NCBI GenBank assembly: GCA_026874595.1
Contig: CM049306.1
Location: forward strand, 64,798,019-64,862,018
From: Sipunculus nudus
Taxonomy: Eukaryota > Annelida > Sipuncula > Golfingiida > Sipunculidae
DNA: 64,000 nucleotides
Direction: 5' to 3'
Under the pieces are notes generated by a model that was not told the DNA's origin, did no database searches, and was given only the letters and a program-made list of their open reading frames with translations. Within the stretch, counting starts at the first letter, position 1. The number at the start of each line of letters is the position of its first letter. Positions 21,411 to 34,614 of this stretch are shown here, piece by piece. The position numbers were made by a program, and so were the translations under genes.

Positions 21411-23852
21411 GAATGAGGCTCTCTGGTAATTACTGCCTGATCCAGCCTGACCCAGACAATCACAGAGGCAGCGGCTAGGTCAGAAGTTGAACCTGTTATG
21501 TAATACTGGCCAAGCACACATTTCACTGACTAGATGAAAACAATCAAGGCATGGTGTTTGAAAACTTGAATGACATCTACAGTTTTTGATCAATTGGTTT
21601 CAAATTTCAGATTTTAACAGATGAAATGCTTACGTGTACATGCTGTGAAAATTAAATCCACAGCACTAACACCAGTAACAGGAAATAAATGTCCACTGTA
21701 AGTCATGTTAATTTTCATGCCCGCATTTTATAAAGGAGTTAATTGTTATTCAATAATTTCAGGTTGCCCATAGTCAAAAGTACCATTAGCACAAATGATA
21801 TGAGAGTTAAACTATCATTAAAAAATTAATTGGAATTATTGGGCAAAATATAATTTTAATTAAAAAATATTAACAGTAACATTTGAAAAGATTTGAAAAG
21901 ATTTCTTTTAATAATAAAATTGAAATACATGATTAAAATAAAATTATAAAATATATTCATTAATGCATAAATGAATACATTTTGAAAGTATTTGCACTCA
22001 AATTCTTTCTTTTTACCTGTATTAGTATTTGTATTAATTTACATTATTGAACTATTGAATTTTTTTTAATCATATTTGAATACAATTATTAAGTATTCAC
22101 TCAAAGTCTCATATTTATTCAGTTTCAGTCAAACAAAACTGTTGAGAATCCAGAATATACAAATTTTACAAATTTAAATAATGACTGTAACTACCTGGTT
22201 TTATGGCTTTAATTTATAAAAAAAATATTAAATTCACTTTTGAATACTTTCACATCACTGTCAAGACACTTATGACAATTATTAGCATAATGAGAACTTG
22301 TCTTTAAGACCTGATTTTTTTATCAGATGTTAAAAAAAATTATTTTTTTAAATATGTATAAAAAAAAGAAAATAATCTCAACTACTAAACTAATACATGT
22401 GTTAAAATAACCCATGGATCAAAACAAACCAATATATTATACAAGGAGCAAACTGGAGTTGGGTATGTTTAATTTTATTAACTGAAATAAAGTTATCAGA
22501 AATATAAATTTTGATTATTTACCCAGTATCATGTAACAGCTGATACAGCCATGAGTCTGAATGTTATTATTCAAACATACTGACATCTTTAATGAGCACT
22601 TGTCTGAGTATTTTTTAAATTTTTTTTACATATTTCATTTTTTTTTTTAAATTTTGTAATAAAAAAACCCAACAAATTAAACACCTGGAAAAGACCTGGA
22701 AATTTAGAATATTTAATATGATCATATGCATCCTTGTCTATCATTAACTTGCTTCACATAATCCCTTATAGTAAACAACAATTTTATTTAATTATTTATT
22801 TTTCATTTTTATGATTGAAATTAAAAAATATCAATGGTGACTGCATGGTGTCATTTGAAATATATTTTCAGCAATCAATGAAAGATCCATAAAACATCAG
22901 TAACTGCAAGGTCCCTGTTACTCAATAACCATAAAATTCCTTTTCCATTTATTATTCTTAAAGTTGTTATTGTAAACTAATAATTTTTTAAAATTATTGT
23001 TTATTGTTATGTTTTTGGCCAAACAATTACAAGAGGAGGGGGGTTGAATAGCTATATCCAGCTGAGGCCACCCAAGAGCTGGCTTGCTGCAGTATATGCC
23101 TCGCTTTAAGCATGAAAGGTCAATATGGGGACATAAAGAGGGGCTTCAGTACACCTTAGGTGTGACATGGTCTCATAAAAAATGTAATAAAAGCTAGTTT
23201 TTGGTCAATTCCTTTCAAATTTTAGAATTAAGAAGCTGAAATCCTTACATGTGCATGATATGAAAATTAAACCAACAGTACTAACAGGGAAAAACGTGCC
23301 ATGCCCAAATTTGGGCAAAACTTTAGGTACTGATTTCATATTTATGCGAATAATTTATAAGATTTGAAAAATTCAGATCTTATTTTCGGTATACAATTGA
23401 ATCTTGATTAAATGGAGTTATATCCCTGAAAAGAAGTCTCTAGCTTCAGCCATTCTTATGTTAAGTGAGTTGATATATTTCCTGATTTTTTATGAGGTGC
23501 ATTATGTTCCGGCCCATAACTTCAACAAATTACACAATACTGACCTAATTTTTGGTATGTACATAGAAAATGTATGGAAGAATATGCATATTCACTATGA
23601 TCAAAATCAGATCAGTGGTTTTGATATTAGGCAGTGTTATAGTGTAACAATGGTTTTTTTTATGGAAAATGGAGGTTTTTCCTTAAAATCTCGAAGGAAC
23701 GAAGTCCTAATGACCCAATTTTCAGTATGGTAGGAGACTTTGGGGACATCTAACTGTATGCCAAATTTCAGATTGGTAGGTCTAACGGTTTCAAAACGTG
23801 CCAGTTTAACGGACGGACGGACAGAAAGCCGACAGACAAAGGACCACGACTA

Positions 23853-23882
23853 TAGCTCAGATGAAAATAGTAAGCTGAGCTA
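23853..23882 (+). repeat. Delta right-end hairpin
   Basis: TAGCTCAG, a 14-nt loop, then CTGAGCTA, followed by AAAAA. Its 3' arm region is the inverse of GCTCAGCTGA found at delta left ends. Confidence 0.8.
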
Positions 23883-24312
23883 AAAAACTGATGTAACACC
23901 CCATGATCAATATCTATGCAAACAATCATGATGATCAATGCATTAGTTGTTCAGATATTTGAGCTTTTGTATCAAATTTTTCATTATTCTAGGGGGGTAT
24001 TTCAGAGCCCCATAGCTTGAAGAATATGGGTGACAGAGACCTATTTCCAGGTTTCCAAGAAGACTTTTCATGGACCTCTCTAGATGTAAAGAGAGAAGAT
24101 TCCAGGTCCAGCTGTTATGATTTATGCCCTGTTAACAGATGATGGCATCTTTTGAGGTCTCAAAAATAGAGAAAATAAAATCGTAAAAAATCGAAAAAAT
24201 ACAGGTGGCGCCACAGTCTGCAGAAACTGGTGAAACACTCCATGATCAATATCCATAACTATTTATTAAAATTTAATAACAGATATTGTGCTAATATAAT
24301 TTTTATTTTAAA
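23883..24312. repeat. Degenerate repeat tail, no gene
   Basis: It contains two copies of an ATGATCAATATC-type word and a GGTGGCGCCACAG module near 24205. No coding frame seen. Confidence 0.5.
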
Positions 24313-24488
24313 CAAGTGACCCATGGGTCATGACTCTCAGCTGACTGGGAAGAGATTCACAAAAGGAAATTTTATGATCAGAATGGTAGATACCCATTCA
24401 ACTGAAGCATCAAACAGATTAACCAACAGGCCAAGATTTAGTCTGTATTTATATATCTGAAAAATAGAAAAAAAATGTGTAAACTTTA
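24313..24488 (+). mobile_element. Delta-family left-end fragment
   Basis: AACAAG is followed by the palindrome TGACCCATGGGTCA (24317-24330) and CTCAGCTGA (24336-24344). The same arrangement is at 29436 and 34617. The rest of the element is missing; beta begins at 24489. Confidence 0.7.
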
Positions 24489-26217
24489 AAAACTAGAATA
24501 CGGGTAGCCGACAAGTGACTACGTGTATCTGCCAAAATCAGAGTGAAGTGAGGCATGGATTGAGTGGCAAGGGGAAACAGAGTGAGGTATGTTGCAAATT
24601 AGCATGGATGTCTGCAGCCTAAATGTGTATGTAGGTTGTGCAACCTACCACAAATCCAGAAAGCTGTCCAAGTTGTATACATATGCAAAATTTTAGGCAG
24701 AAAAGTCAAACCACTACATGGATATGAGTGATTTTAGCCCACGCCAGACAAACAGACAGACGCTGTGCAAAAATGGTTGCAGTTTTGTGTATGATAAAGA
24801 CCTATGTGAGATCTAAATACAAGCACAATTTTGGCCCAATCGGTCAAATGGTTCCTGAGATATTAGCTTGGATGTGTGCAGCGTTAACTAGAATGTAGGT
24901 GGCGCCACCTGTCATAAAATCAAGAAAGCTATCCAGGATGTATAAACCTGCAAAATTTTAGGCAGTAATGTCAAACCACTACAGAGAAATGAGTGATTTT
25001 AGGCCATGGCAGACCAACAGACAGTCGCTGTGCAAAATGTGCAAAAATGGTTGCAGGTGGCCCCTCCAGTTTTGTGTATGATAAAGACCTATGTGAGATC
25101 TATACACATGCAAAATTTTGGCTCAATCGTTCAAACGGTTCCCGAGATATGAGCTTGGATGTCTGCAGCATAAACTAGAATAAAGGTGGTGCCACCTGTC
25201 TTAAAATCAAGAAAGCTATCCAGGATGTATAAAACTGCAAAATTTTAGGCAGATATGTCAAACCACTGCCAAGATGCGAGTGACTTTATTGCACAGCAGA
25301 CAAACAGACAGACGCTGTGCAAAAATGGTTGCAGGTGGTGCCACCAGTTTTGTGTATGATAAAGAGCTATGTTAGATCTATACACATGCAAAATTTTGGC
25401 CCGATCGGTCAAACGGTTCCCGAGATATGAGCTTGGATGTCATCAGCGTGAACGTGAATGTAGGTGGTGCCACCTGTCATAAAATCAAGAAAGCTATCCA
25501 GGATGTATAAAACTGCAAAATTTTAGGCAGATATGTTAAACCACTGCCGAGATATGAGTGACATTATTGCACGGCAGACAGACAGACGCTGTGCAAAAAT
25601 GGTTGCAGGTGGCGCCACCAGTTTAGCGTATGATAAAGAGCTATGTTAGATCTATATACATGCAAAATTTTGGCCCGATCGGTCAAACGGTTCCCGAAAT
25701 ATGAGCTTGGATGTCTGTAGCTAAAAACTTGAATGTAGGTGGCGCCACCTGTCATAAAATCAAGAAAGCTGCCCAGGATGTATACACATGCAAAATTTCA
25801 GGTGGGTAAGTCCATCCAATGCAGAGATATATGTGTTTTTACCCTAAGGCAGATGAACAGTTGGACGCTGTGCAATGATTGTTGCAGGTGGCGCCACCAT
25901 TTTTAGTGTATGTTATAAAGCTTTCCAAGGGCTACATTTGTGCAAAATTTTAAGCCTTATCAGTCAAACGGTTGAGATATGTGGGTTTATGTGTGGAAAA
26001 AGACGCACAAATGGACGCTGGGCAGAGAGGAAAGGTCAGAGGTCAACCAAAAATGAGGGCGCAGCAGTTCACATGTGATCGATCATAATTCCGAATTTTA
26101 AAAATTCTACCCAGTGGTTATGGAGGAGTTCTCCGGAATCCTTTGTGGCGATGGCGGCAGCGTCGGTGTCCGACTGAAAACATAGTATCTGCAAAACTCT
26201 GTTTAAGCGGATACAAT
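24489..26217 (+). mobile_element. Beta-family element, copy 1, about 1.73 kb
   Basis: The left end is AAACTAGAATACGGG, then a decayed hairpin GTAGCC...GACTAC (24503-24521) and GTATCTGCC. The interior is a tandem core of roughly 275-290 bp units, each with ACGCTGTGCAAAAATGGTTG, a GGTGGCGCCACC-type palindrome and TGCAAAATTTTAGGC. The right end is the hairpin from GTATCTGC (26185) to GCGGATAC (26214), followed by AATGAT. No coding capacity. It resembles pearl/HINE elements with tandem cores. Confidence 0.75.
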
Positions 26218-28424
26218 GATTGTAGCTGGCACCATCAGTCTTATATACAACAAAGAGATATATACATATGCCCAATGTCAAACTGATATGTCAAACCCCT
26301 CCTGTGAAATAAGCAGGTACATACACTGTGCAAAAGTCAATGTGGGTGGCACCACCTGTCTTGTAAATGAGAATACCATCAAAGACGCATAAACAGGTAT
26401 CAGTCCAATACATCAAATTTCCCCAGAGTTTGATGCACTGGGCTGACAAGGCTTAGGTGAGTAAGGCAGTTGCCCCCAAGTGACCTGTGACAAATTGCTG
26501 CCTCAAGCTATTGCACTGAGTGAACTCTTGACCTGCACCTGGCTAGACTGAGTGAACTTTTGACCTGTACCTGGCTGCACTGAGTGAACTCTTGACCTCT
26601 TGCATAATCTGACACAGTTGGCAGTCTGCCAAAGCTATAAATAGATTCAGGCTGAACTTTGGTGCCAAATATGATGCAGTGAGCAGTCTGCTATCAATAG
26701 AATGCAGCTACTGCACTGAGTGAACTCTTGACCTATACCTGGCTGCACTTCTTCCAATCCTGGCACTGTGCCAAAACTATTTATACAGCTGACATCATCT
26801 TGACCAATGGCCAACATCAAGGCACTGGCAATCTGCCAGTGGTAAACCAAGTGCTGCCATCTGTACACAAAAGTGGTCCCTACTTGAAATAACTTTGAAA
26901 TTCATTTTCCCAAAACAAAATGCTTTTCAGTTGACTTTTTATAAAAAAAGAAATCAGGAATATATATAAAATTATTATGGATGCATACTGAATGAAAAAT
27001 TAAAATACAGATATATATCATTGATGGCAAATTCTTGAATTAAGTTGAGTAGGGATACCAATAATTTATAATCCACGTACAGTTGTCTTTATATAGCCAC
27101 AGAGAGCTGAATATCCATGATTGTAACATTGCCTGGTATGATGAATAACTTAAATCATAAATCTAAATTTTTTAAAAGCTTTCAAAAAAAATTTTTTGTC
27201 AATATTAACCTATTAAGATGCTTATAAACTGGTGCCAGGCTAGATGTAACTGCATCACACAGCCAACATATGGTAAAATGACTCAATTCAATCTCCATAA
27301 TTCAGCCAAAAATCATTCATGAGGAACCATTAATGACAATTATTATAAGAATTTATGTAGGGATTATTCTTGTAAAATATTTAACAAACTGGCATCAGTG
27401 GCATCAGTCAAAAAACGTTTCGCAAGTTCATAACTCATATAGGAAGATACAGCAAACTGGCTAAGTTCAGCTTCCTGTAACTCAGCCAAAAAGCACTGAA
27501 TCAAAACCATTTGAACAAACTTGAATTATCAACATCTGAGGATAATTAATGTGTGAGATTTAAGAATTTAGCCCAGTGGTTTTTGAGAAGAAGATCTTTG
27601 TAGCCACCGAGCTAAAATGTGCTGTTATGGCATATGACTAAATTCAGCTTCCTATAACTTAGCCAAAAGTCACTGAAAAGAGACCATTTGAACAAACTTC
27701 AGAAAGCACTACCCTAGGATCATTTCTGTGCGATATTAAACATTTTGGCCATATGGTTTCAGAGAAGAAGTTTTTTGTAGCCCTCAGTGTGATACAGGCA
27801 CTAATGACCCCGTAACAAAAAAGGCCTATGCAGGTGGCGCCACATATCAATTTCAGATATGACCTATGTGACCAACATTGGCATTAAATCTGGTGATGAT
27901 AGCTCCAGCCTTTTCTGAGATTGTAATTTTAATATGCTTTTTTGCACAGTTAACAAAGTTCAACCTCCTGTAACTCAGCCAAATATCTCCGAACTGGAAC
28001 CAATTGAACAAACTTGAGAAAGATTGTTCCAGGGATCATTTCTGTGAAATATTGGACAATTTGGCTGGACATTTTCGGAGAAGAAGATTTTTAAAGCTTT
28101 TTTAGCTTTTTCCCTATAAAATCTAAGAAAATGCAGTTAGCCAAAAAATAAGCAAAATCCAATATAGTTTTTTAGATGACTAATTTTTTAAATAAGATTT
28201 CGTGATGCCACCTCTTGCCGTTTTCAAGATAGTATTGGTTAACGTACAGACGACGGCCGACGGACGACGGCCGACGGACGCCGGACGATGCCACACCATC
28301 GCATATGACTGACAATTTGCAACAAATTTGGTGATGCTAGCTCCTGCCGTTTTTGAGATAGCTATGGTTAACGTACAGACGCTGCACGACACCGCACCAT
28401 CGCATAAGCTCACAGGTTCACTAA
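26218..28424 (+). repeat. Epsilon-type repeat region, copy 1
   Basis: It parallels 42061-44179 along its length. It includes minisatellite-like repeats of CTGCACTGAGTGAACTCTTG (about 26505-26600 and 26715), then AT-rich sequence. The end block has (GACGGACG)n and CCGCACCATCGCATAAGC-TCACAG-GTTCACTAA, its right terminus (about 28388-28424). No gene seen. Confidence 0.7.
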
Positions 28425-29433
28425 CAAGGCCTACAGGCCTAGTGCATTGGGAAATACATCAGGTATAATGCTTCAATGCTGGACCATTACTCCTCATGTA
28501 TATGAACAATGCAAGAACTAAACATTTTGAATAAGAAACAATTACACAAACATCACTGTTGAAATTCTGGCATGGGTGCACACAACACAAAAATGACTGT
28601 AGCTGGCACCACCAGTCTTGTATACAACGAAGCCTTCAGAGATATATGCGTACGCCCAATTTCAGGCTGATATATCAAATTCCTCTGTAGAAATAAGCAG
28701 GCACATACACTGTGCAAAAGTCATTGTAGGTGGCGACACCTGTCTTGTGAACAAGAAAACCATCAAAGACACATAGACAGGTCAAAATATCAGGCCAATA
28801 CATCAAACTTACCTTCAGTCTGATGCATGGGGCAGACAAGGCTTAGGTGAGAAAGGCAGTTTTCCCGTGTGAACTGTGACAAATTTGCTAGCTGGCTCAG
28901 GCTACTGCACTAAGTGAACTCATGACCTGCACCTGGCTAGACTAAGTGAACTTTGGACATGTACCTGGCCGCACTGAGTGAACTCTTGACCTGTTGCATA
29001 ATCTGACAAAGTTGGTAGTCCACATGGAGCCCTGAGGGGCATGACACCCATGAGGTGATCACATAGTGGCCATGAGGTGTTCACATGTCACCCATGAGGT
29101 GATCACATGCCTTGTGCTTGGCTGCACTGACTGAACTCTTGACCTATATCTGGCTGCACTGAATGAACTCTTGATCTGTTGCCAAATCAGAAACAACTGG
29201 CAGTTTCTCAACCTATTTAAAGATACAAACACAATCTTGGTCTGTTGGTAAATCTGTTTACACATTCTGAAAGACTTTGGCTAAAATGCTTTTTTTGAAC
29301 AAACTTGAGAGGGCTTGCCTCTGGGATCATTTTTGTAAATATTGAACAATTTGGCTGGACCGTTTACAAGAAGAAGACTTTTAAAGGTTTTTTCAGCTTT
29401 TCCCTATAAAATCTAAGTAAATGCAGATAGCAA
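28422..29433 (+). repeat. Epsilon left-end-like start and third copy of the epsilon-type block
   Basis: Directly after a right end comes ACAAGGCCTACAGGCCTAG, with the hairpin AGGCCT-AC-AGGCCT. From about 28590 the sequence parallels 26215 onward. A short local tandem of CCATGAGGTGATCACAT occurs near 29050-29105. No gene seen. Confidence 0.6.
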
Positions 29434-29992
29434 AACAAGGGACCCATGGGTCACGGCGCTCAGCTTAAGTTAGAAATTTTTGCAAATGCAAAAATTCTAT
29501 TTTAATGTTTTTCATTTATATAAGCATATGAGAAACTAAGAGGAAAGAGGCCCTCCTATTTGGTTATAGTAAAGTTCTAAATATATGATTGCAAACTAAT
29601 ACTCTGAAAAGACTGTCATGAAGAAAAACAGTAAAAAGTTTTGAGATGCTGTGATGCATATGAAAAATTTACAGATGGACAGGCCAGTGGACAGAATGGA
29701 CTGATACCTTTATTTCACTTTCAAGGGAATAATGCATTTAAGTTTATATATAAGCCCATTATTTAAGCATATCCACTTTTTTCATTAAAATAGTTTTTAT
29801 CTGATTAATTTTTTTTATTTACAAGTTTTATGAATTTGTATTAAAAAACACTGAAAATATAAGTTAAAATATTAGAATTCTAAGTTGCAATCATTAAATA
29901 TCCATAGTGTAGCTCATATTGGGTCATATTATGCATACACATATATTTTTATTATTTTTAAATCACAAATGTTTAAACTGAATTTAAAAGAA
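29434..29992 (+). mobile_element. Delta-family left-end fragment
   Basis: AAACAAGG is followed by palindrome GACCCATGGGTC (29441-29452) and GGCGCTCAGCTT. Only a few hundred AT-rich bases follow before the gamma element at 29993. Confidence 0.65.
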
Positions 29993-31618
29993 AACTAGAC
30001 ATTTCTTGGCACTGCAGGTGCCATAGTATCCCCAGACAATTAACCCCCCCCCCCTTTAAGAATAGGCCCCCCTTGTTCAGCAACAATTAATATCAGACCA
30101 CACTCATAGAAAAGGTCACTCTCACTGAAAAGGTCATGACACCAATTTCAATATACATCATCCCCTAACCCATGTCTATGTATATGCATAATATGAAAGA
30201 AATCTGTCCATTAGTTTTTGACTTATAATGCTCACAGTACTGTTAAGTAGCAATGATGGGGTATTAAACGGCATGAAAACAAGTAAAAGAATAAAAGGTG
30301 GCGCTATCAGTTTCTGGTACATGACAACACAATCCAAGATCTTCGGTCAAGTTCATTTTTGGACCAATCAATGCATCCCTTATTGAGATATAAATGATAT
30401 TGTGTGATCTTCACCATATATGGCAATATTCAAGGTCGAGGCCACTCTCACAGCAAAGGTCATGACCCCAATTTAAATCAACATCATCCCATAACCCATA
30501 TCTATGTATATGCATAATATGAAAGAAATCTGTCAATTAGTTTTTGAGTTATAATGCTCACAGAACTGTTAAGTGGCAATGATGGGGTATTAAACGGCAC
30601 GAAAACAAGTAAAAGAATAAAAGGTGGCGCCACCTGTTTCTGGTACATGACAACACTATCCAAGATCTTTGGTCAAGTTTATTTTTGGACCAATCAATGC
30701 ATCCTTTATTGAGATACTAATGATTTTGTGTGATTTTCACCATATATGGCAATATTCAAGGTCCAGGCCACTCTCACAGCAAAGGTCATGACATCAATTT
30801 CAATATACATCATCCCATAACCCATATCTATGTATATGCATAATATGAAAGAAATCTGTCCATTAGTTTTTGACTTATAATGCTCACAGTACTGTTAAGT
30901 GGCAATGATGGGGTCTTAAACGGTACGAAAACAAGTAAAAGAATAACAGGTGGCGCCACCTGTTTCTGGTACATGACAGTACTATCCAATATCTTCGATT
31001 AAGTTGATTTTTGGACCAATCCATGCATCTCTTATTGAGATATTAATGATTTTGTGTAATTTTCACCATATATGGCAATATTCAAGGTCAAGGCCACTCT
31101 TATAGGAAAGGTCATGACCCAAATATATATATACATCATCCCATAACCCATGTCTATGTATATGCATAATATGAAAGAAATCTGTCCTTTAGTTTTTGAG
31201 TTATAATGCTCACAGTACTGTTAAGTGGAAATGATGGGGGTATTAAACGGCATGAAAACAAGTAAAAGAATAACAGGTGGTGCCACCTGTTTCTGGTACA
31301 TGACAACACTATCCAAGATCTTCTATCAAGTTGATTTTGGGATCAACCCATGCAAGATTTCTTGAGATATTTAAGAATTTGTGTGATTTTTACCATATAT
31401 GGCAATATTCAAGGTCAAGGCCACTCTCATAGAAAAGGCCATGACCTCATTTTAAATTGACATCGTCCTCTAACCCATATCTATACATATACCAAGTTTG
31501 GTAAAGATTCGTGAAATATTTTTTGAGTTATGGTGCCAGCAAGATTTAAATGCGGCAGCAGCGGCGGCGGGACCGGTATGAAAACATAGTATCCCCCGAC
31601 TTTGTCTGGGGATACAAT
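29993..31618 (+). mobile_element. Gamma-family element, complete, about 1.63 kb
   Basis: The left end is AAACTAGACATTTC, then hairpin TGGCAC-TGCAG-GTGCCA (30007-30023) and GTATCCCCAGAC (30026-30037). The core is four roughly 310-330-bp repeats, each with AAAGGTCATGACC, TCTATGTATATGCATAATATG and a GGTGGCGCCACC-type palindrome (about 30297, 30624, 30949, 31276). The right end is the hairpin GTATCCCCCGAC-TTT-GTCTGGGGATAC (31589-31615). Homopolymer C near 30050. No open frame of interest. Confidence 0.82.
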
Positions 31619-31764
31619 AATGCCACAACATGGCATCTACAAGATTATTCCTTGAATCACTATTAAAAAGTTTTGCACATTGGCGTTTTCAGTACATGCT
31701 TAATCCTATTCACTGAAATAAAATAAAAGATTCAGTAAAATTGGTAAAATAAAAACATCTTTTC

Positions 31765-32800
31765 AAACTAGACATTTCTTGGCACGGCAGGTGCCAGAGT
31801 ATCCCCAGACATAGTACGGCCCCCCTTTAAGAATAGGCCCCCATTTTTAGCTCCTGTGACCTTCACCTTTGACCTTGTGACCTCAAAATTGATGGGGGGC
31901 TTCCTCTCTTGGCAGGTGAACTATATGTGCAAGATGAAAGGTCTGAGATGAAACGTTTGTCTGAAAATGCATACACAATCTTTTTAAAGATGTGTCCTGT
32001 GACCTTGACCTTTGACCTCATGACCCCAAAATCAACTGGGGTCTTGCTTTTCCTATGGGACATATACAAGTCAAGTTTGAAATACATACATCAATCAAAG
32101 CAGGAATTATCATCCAGAAACTAATTTTTGGACAGATGGCTCCTGTGACCTTCACCTTTGACCTTGTGACCTCAAAATTGATAGGGGTCTTCCACTCTTG
32201 GCAGGTGAACTTTATGTGCAAGTTGAAAGGTCTGAGATGATATGTTTGGCTGAAAATGCATCCACAATCTTTTTCAAGATGTGTCCTGTGACCTTGACCT
32301 TTGACCTCATGACCCCAAAATCAATTTGGGTCTTGCTTTTTCAATGGGACATATATAAGACAAGTTTGAAATCCATACATCAATAAAAGAAGGAATTATC
32401 ATCCAGAAACTAATTTTTGGACAGATGGCTCCTGTGACCTTCACCTTTGACCTTGTGACCTCAAAATTGATAGGGGTCTTCCACTCTTGCCAGGTGAACT
32501 ATATGTGCAAGTTGAAAAGTCTGAGATGAAATGTTTGGCTGAAAATGCATCCACAATCTTTTTTAAGATGTGTCCTGTGACCTTGACCTTTGACCTCATG
32601 ACCCCAAAATCAATTGGAGTCTTGCTTTTTCAATGGAACATATATAAGTCAAGTTTGAAATCATTACATCAATAAAAGCAGGAATTATCATCCAGAAACA
32701 GATATAACTCCTGTGGCCTTGACCTTTGACCTTGTGACCCCAAAATTTATATGGATCATCCACTAGTGGCAAGTGAGCTATATATTCAAGATGGAATTCA
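31765..32800 (+). mobile_element. Gamma-family element, right end missing
   Basis: The left end is AAACTAGACATTTC with hairpin TGGCAC-GGCAG-GTGCCA (31780-31796) and GTATCCCCAGAC (31799-31810). It contains about three roughly 290-bp tandem units with TGACCTTGACCTTTGACCTC (near 32000, 32289, 32580). The same unit makes up the array at 60.6-64 kb in the opposite orientation. The element stops around 32800 without its terminal hairpin. Confidence 0.78.
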
Positions 32801-34614
32801 TGCATTCATGAATACATTTGGAAAGTATTTGCACTGGTATTCATATACTTTCATTTTTACCTGAATTCCCATTCTTTATGCAAGGAATTTTATAATGGAG
32901 TACATATTCATATTCGTATTTAAATACAATTGCAAAGTATTTCCACCATGTCTGGTATTTATTCAGTTTTCACCAAACAATGGTGTTGAGAATCAAGAAT
33001 GTACAAAATTCACACATTTAAATAATGATCATAAGTACCTGGCTTTATGGCTTTTATTTATATAAAAAAAAATAAATGTGATATATTCATTTTGGACTAA
33101 TTTCACATCAATGTACACACTAGACACAGTAGGAATCTAGATTAATATTATCAACTGCATCTTTGTCTATCATTAATTTCCTTCATATGATCCCTAATGA
33201 TTAGTAATGAATAATATGATTTACTTTTTTATTATTAAAATTAAACTGAAAAATGCCATAGGTGGCTGCATGGTGTTATTTGGAATACGTGACATTCTAT
33301 TCATCGATAAAAGATTCTTATATCATCAGTAACTGCAAGTTAATTCCCTATTATTATAAACTAACAAATTCCTTTTCTATTTTTCTTTAATTTGTTATTA
33401 AAAACCAATAAAAATTGATTAATTTATTGTTGATTGTTATGTTGTTAGTTAAAACTACTAGATGAGTTGGGTTGGACACCTGGATCAACTGTGGCTGGCC
33501 ATAAGCTGCCTGGCTGGCCCAGTATATGCCTCGCCTCAAGCGTGCATAATTTGCTGAAAGTTCAACAAGGTCAACATACAGGTGACTCAAGAGTGGCTGG
33601 AGGAGCCAAGGTCTGACATGGTCTCATAAAAACATTAATAAAAGCTACAATTTTTGGCCAATTTCTTTCAGCAAATAATGTTACATCCCTGACAAAAAAT
33701 CTCTAGCTTCAGCAAGCCCCTTATTAAGGGAGTAAATATATTTCTTGATTTTTTACAAAGTGCATTATGTTTGGGCCAATAACTTAAAACAATTACGCAA
33801 TACTGACATCATTTCTGGCATGTGCACAGAGAATGTATAGAAAAACATGTATATTATATATGATTAAAGTCAGATCAGTGGTTTTGATATTAGGCAGTAT
33901 TGAAGTGTAACAATGGGTTTTTAATTGAAAAATGAAGTTTTTCATTAATATCTCAAAGGTATTAAGTCCTAGTGACCAAATTCTTGGCATGATAGGGGAT
34001 TTTGGAGAAATCTAACTGTATGCCAAATTTCAGGAACTTAGAGCTGAAGCTCGGGATCTGAGCTCTAGCAAACTGCATAACACTAGCTTGATGTAAACAA
34101 TATGTGACATGGTGCTTGAAAACTTGAATAAAATCTACAGTTTTAGATCAACTGGTTTCAAATTTTTGGTGTTAACAGTTGAAATGCTGACAAAAGCATG
34201 CTTTGAAAATTAAATCCACAGCAGTTACAGGATAAAAACGTGCCATGGTCAAAGTTGGGCAAAATTTAAGGTACCAATTTTTTTTATTTTTGCTAATATT
34301 TAAAAAAATTTAAAAGATTTTGATCTAATTTTGGGTATACAATTTAATTTTGATTAATAAAAGTAATTCATTAAGTAATTTATAAAAGTGCTTAGCTTTA
34401 ACAAGTTTTGTGTTAAGTGATCAAATTTCTTTCCTGATTATTTATAAGATGCATTATGTCTGGGCCCATAACTTTTTTAAATTATATAATACAGACCTAA
34501 TTTCTGGCATGTACATAGGAACTATATAGAGGATTATTTATGGTAAATATGAGGAAAAACAGATGAGTGGTTTTGATATTAGGCAGTCCTGAAGTGTAAA
34601 AATAGGTTTTTAAT
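32801..34614 (+). repeat. Diverged delta-internal fragments
   Basis: 32805-34040 aligns loosely with 21960-23790: GAATACATTTGGAAAGTATT, then TATATGCCTCGC..., then the TTTTGATATTAGGCAGT block. 34100-34610 restarts with blocks like 21550-23650. No ends or genes seen. The family appears older than the two well-matched delta copies. Confidence 0.65.

Larger units (their letters stand above)
19013..23882 (+). mobile_element. Delta-family copy 1, left end truncated
   Basis: The sequence parallels 34868-38116 over several kilobases at high identity, starting at AGTAGTAGAATGATGAATAG. It includes purine-rich GA tracts, a long AT-rich interior and a final block with GGACGGACGGACAG. The right end is the hairpin TAGCTCAG (23853-23860) / CTGAGCTA (23875-23882) followed by AAAA. 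Relative to copy 2 it has an extra 885-bp insertion (20143-21027) and an extra block of about 570 bp (22795-23365). No element left end is visible. Confidence 0.75.

Noticed and set aside
21254-21526. Minus-strand ORF of Ser/Leu runs
   Set aside because: It is the translation of GA microsatellites.
23404-23733. 109-codon ORF in delta copy 1
   Set aside because: The matching sequences in copy 2 and at 33.7 kb have indels and stops; no domain, AT-rich repeat.
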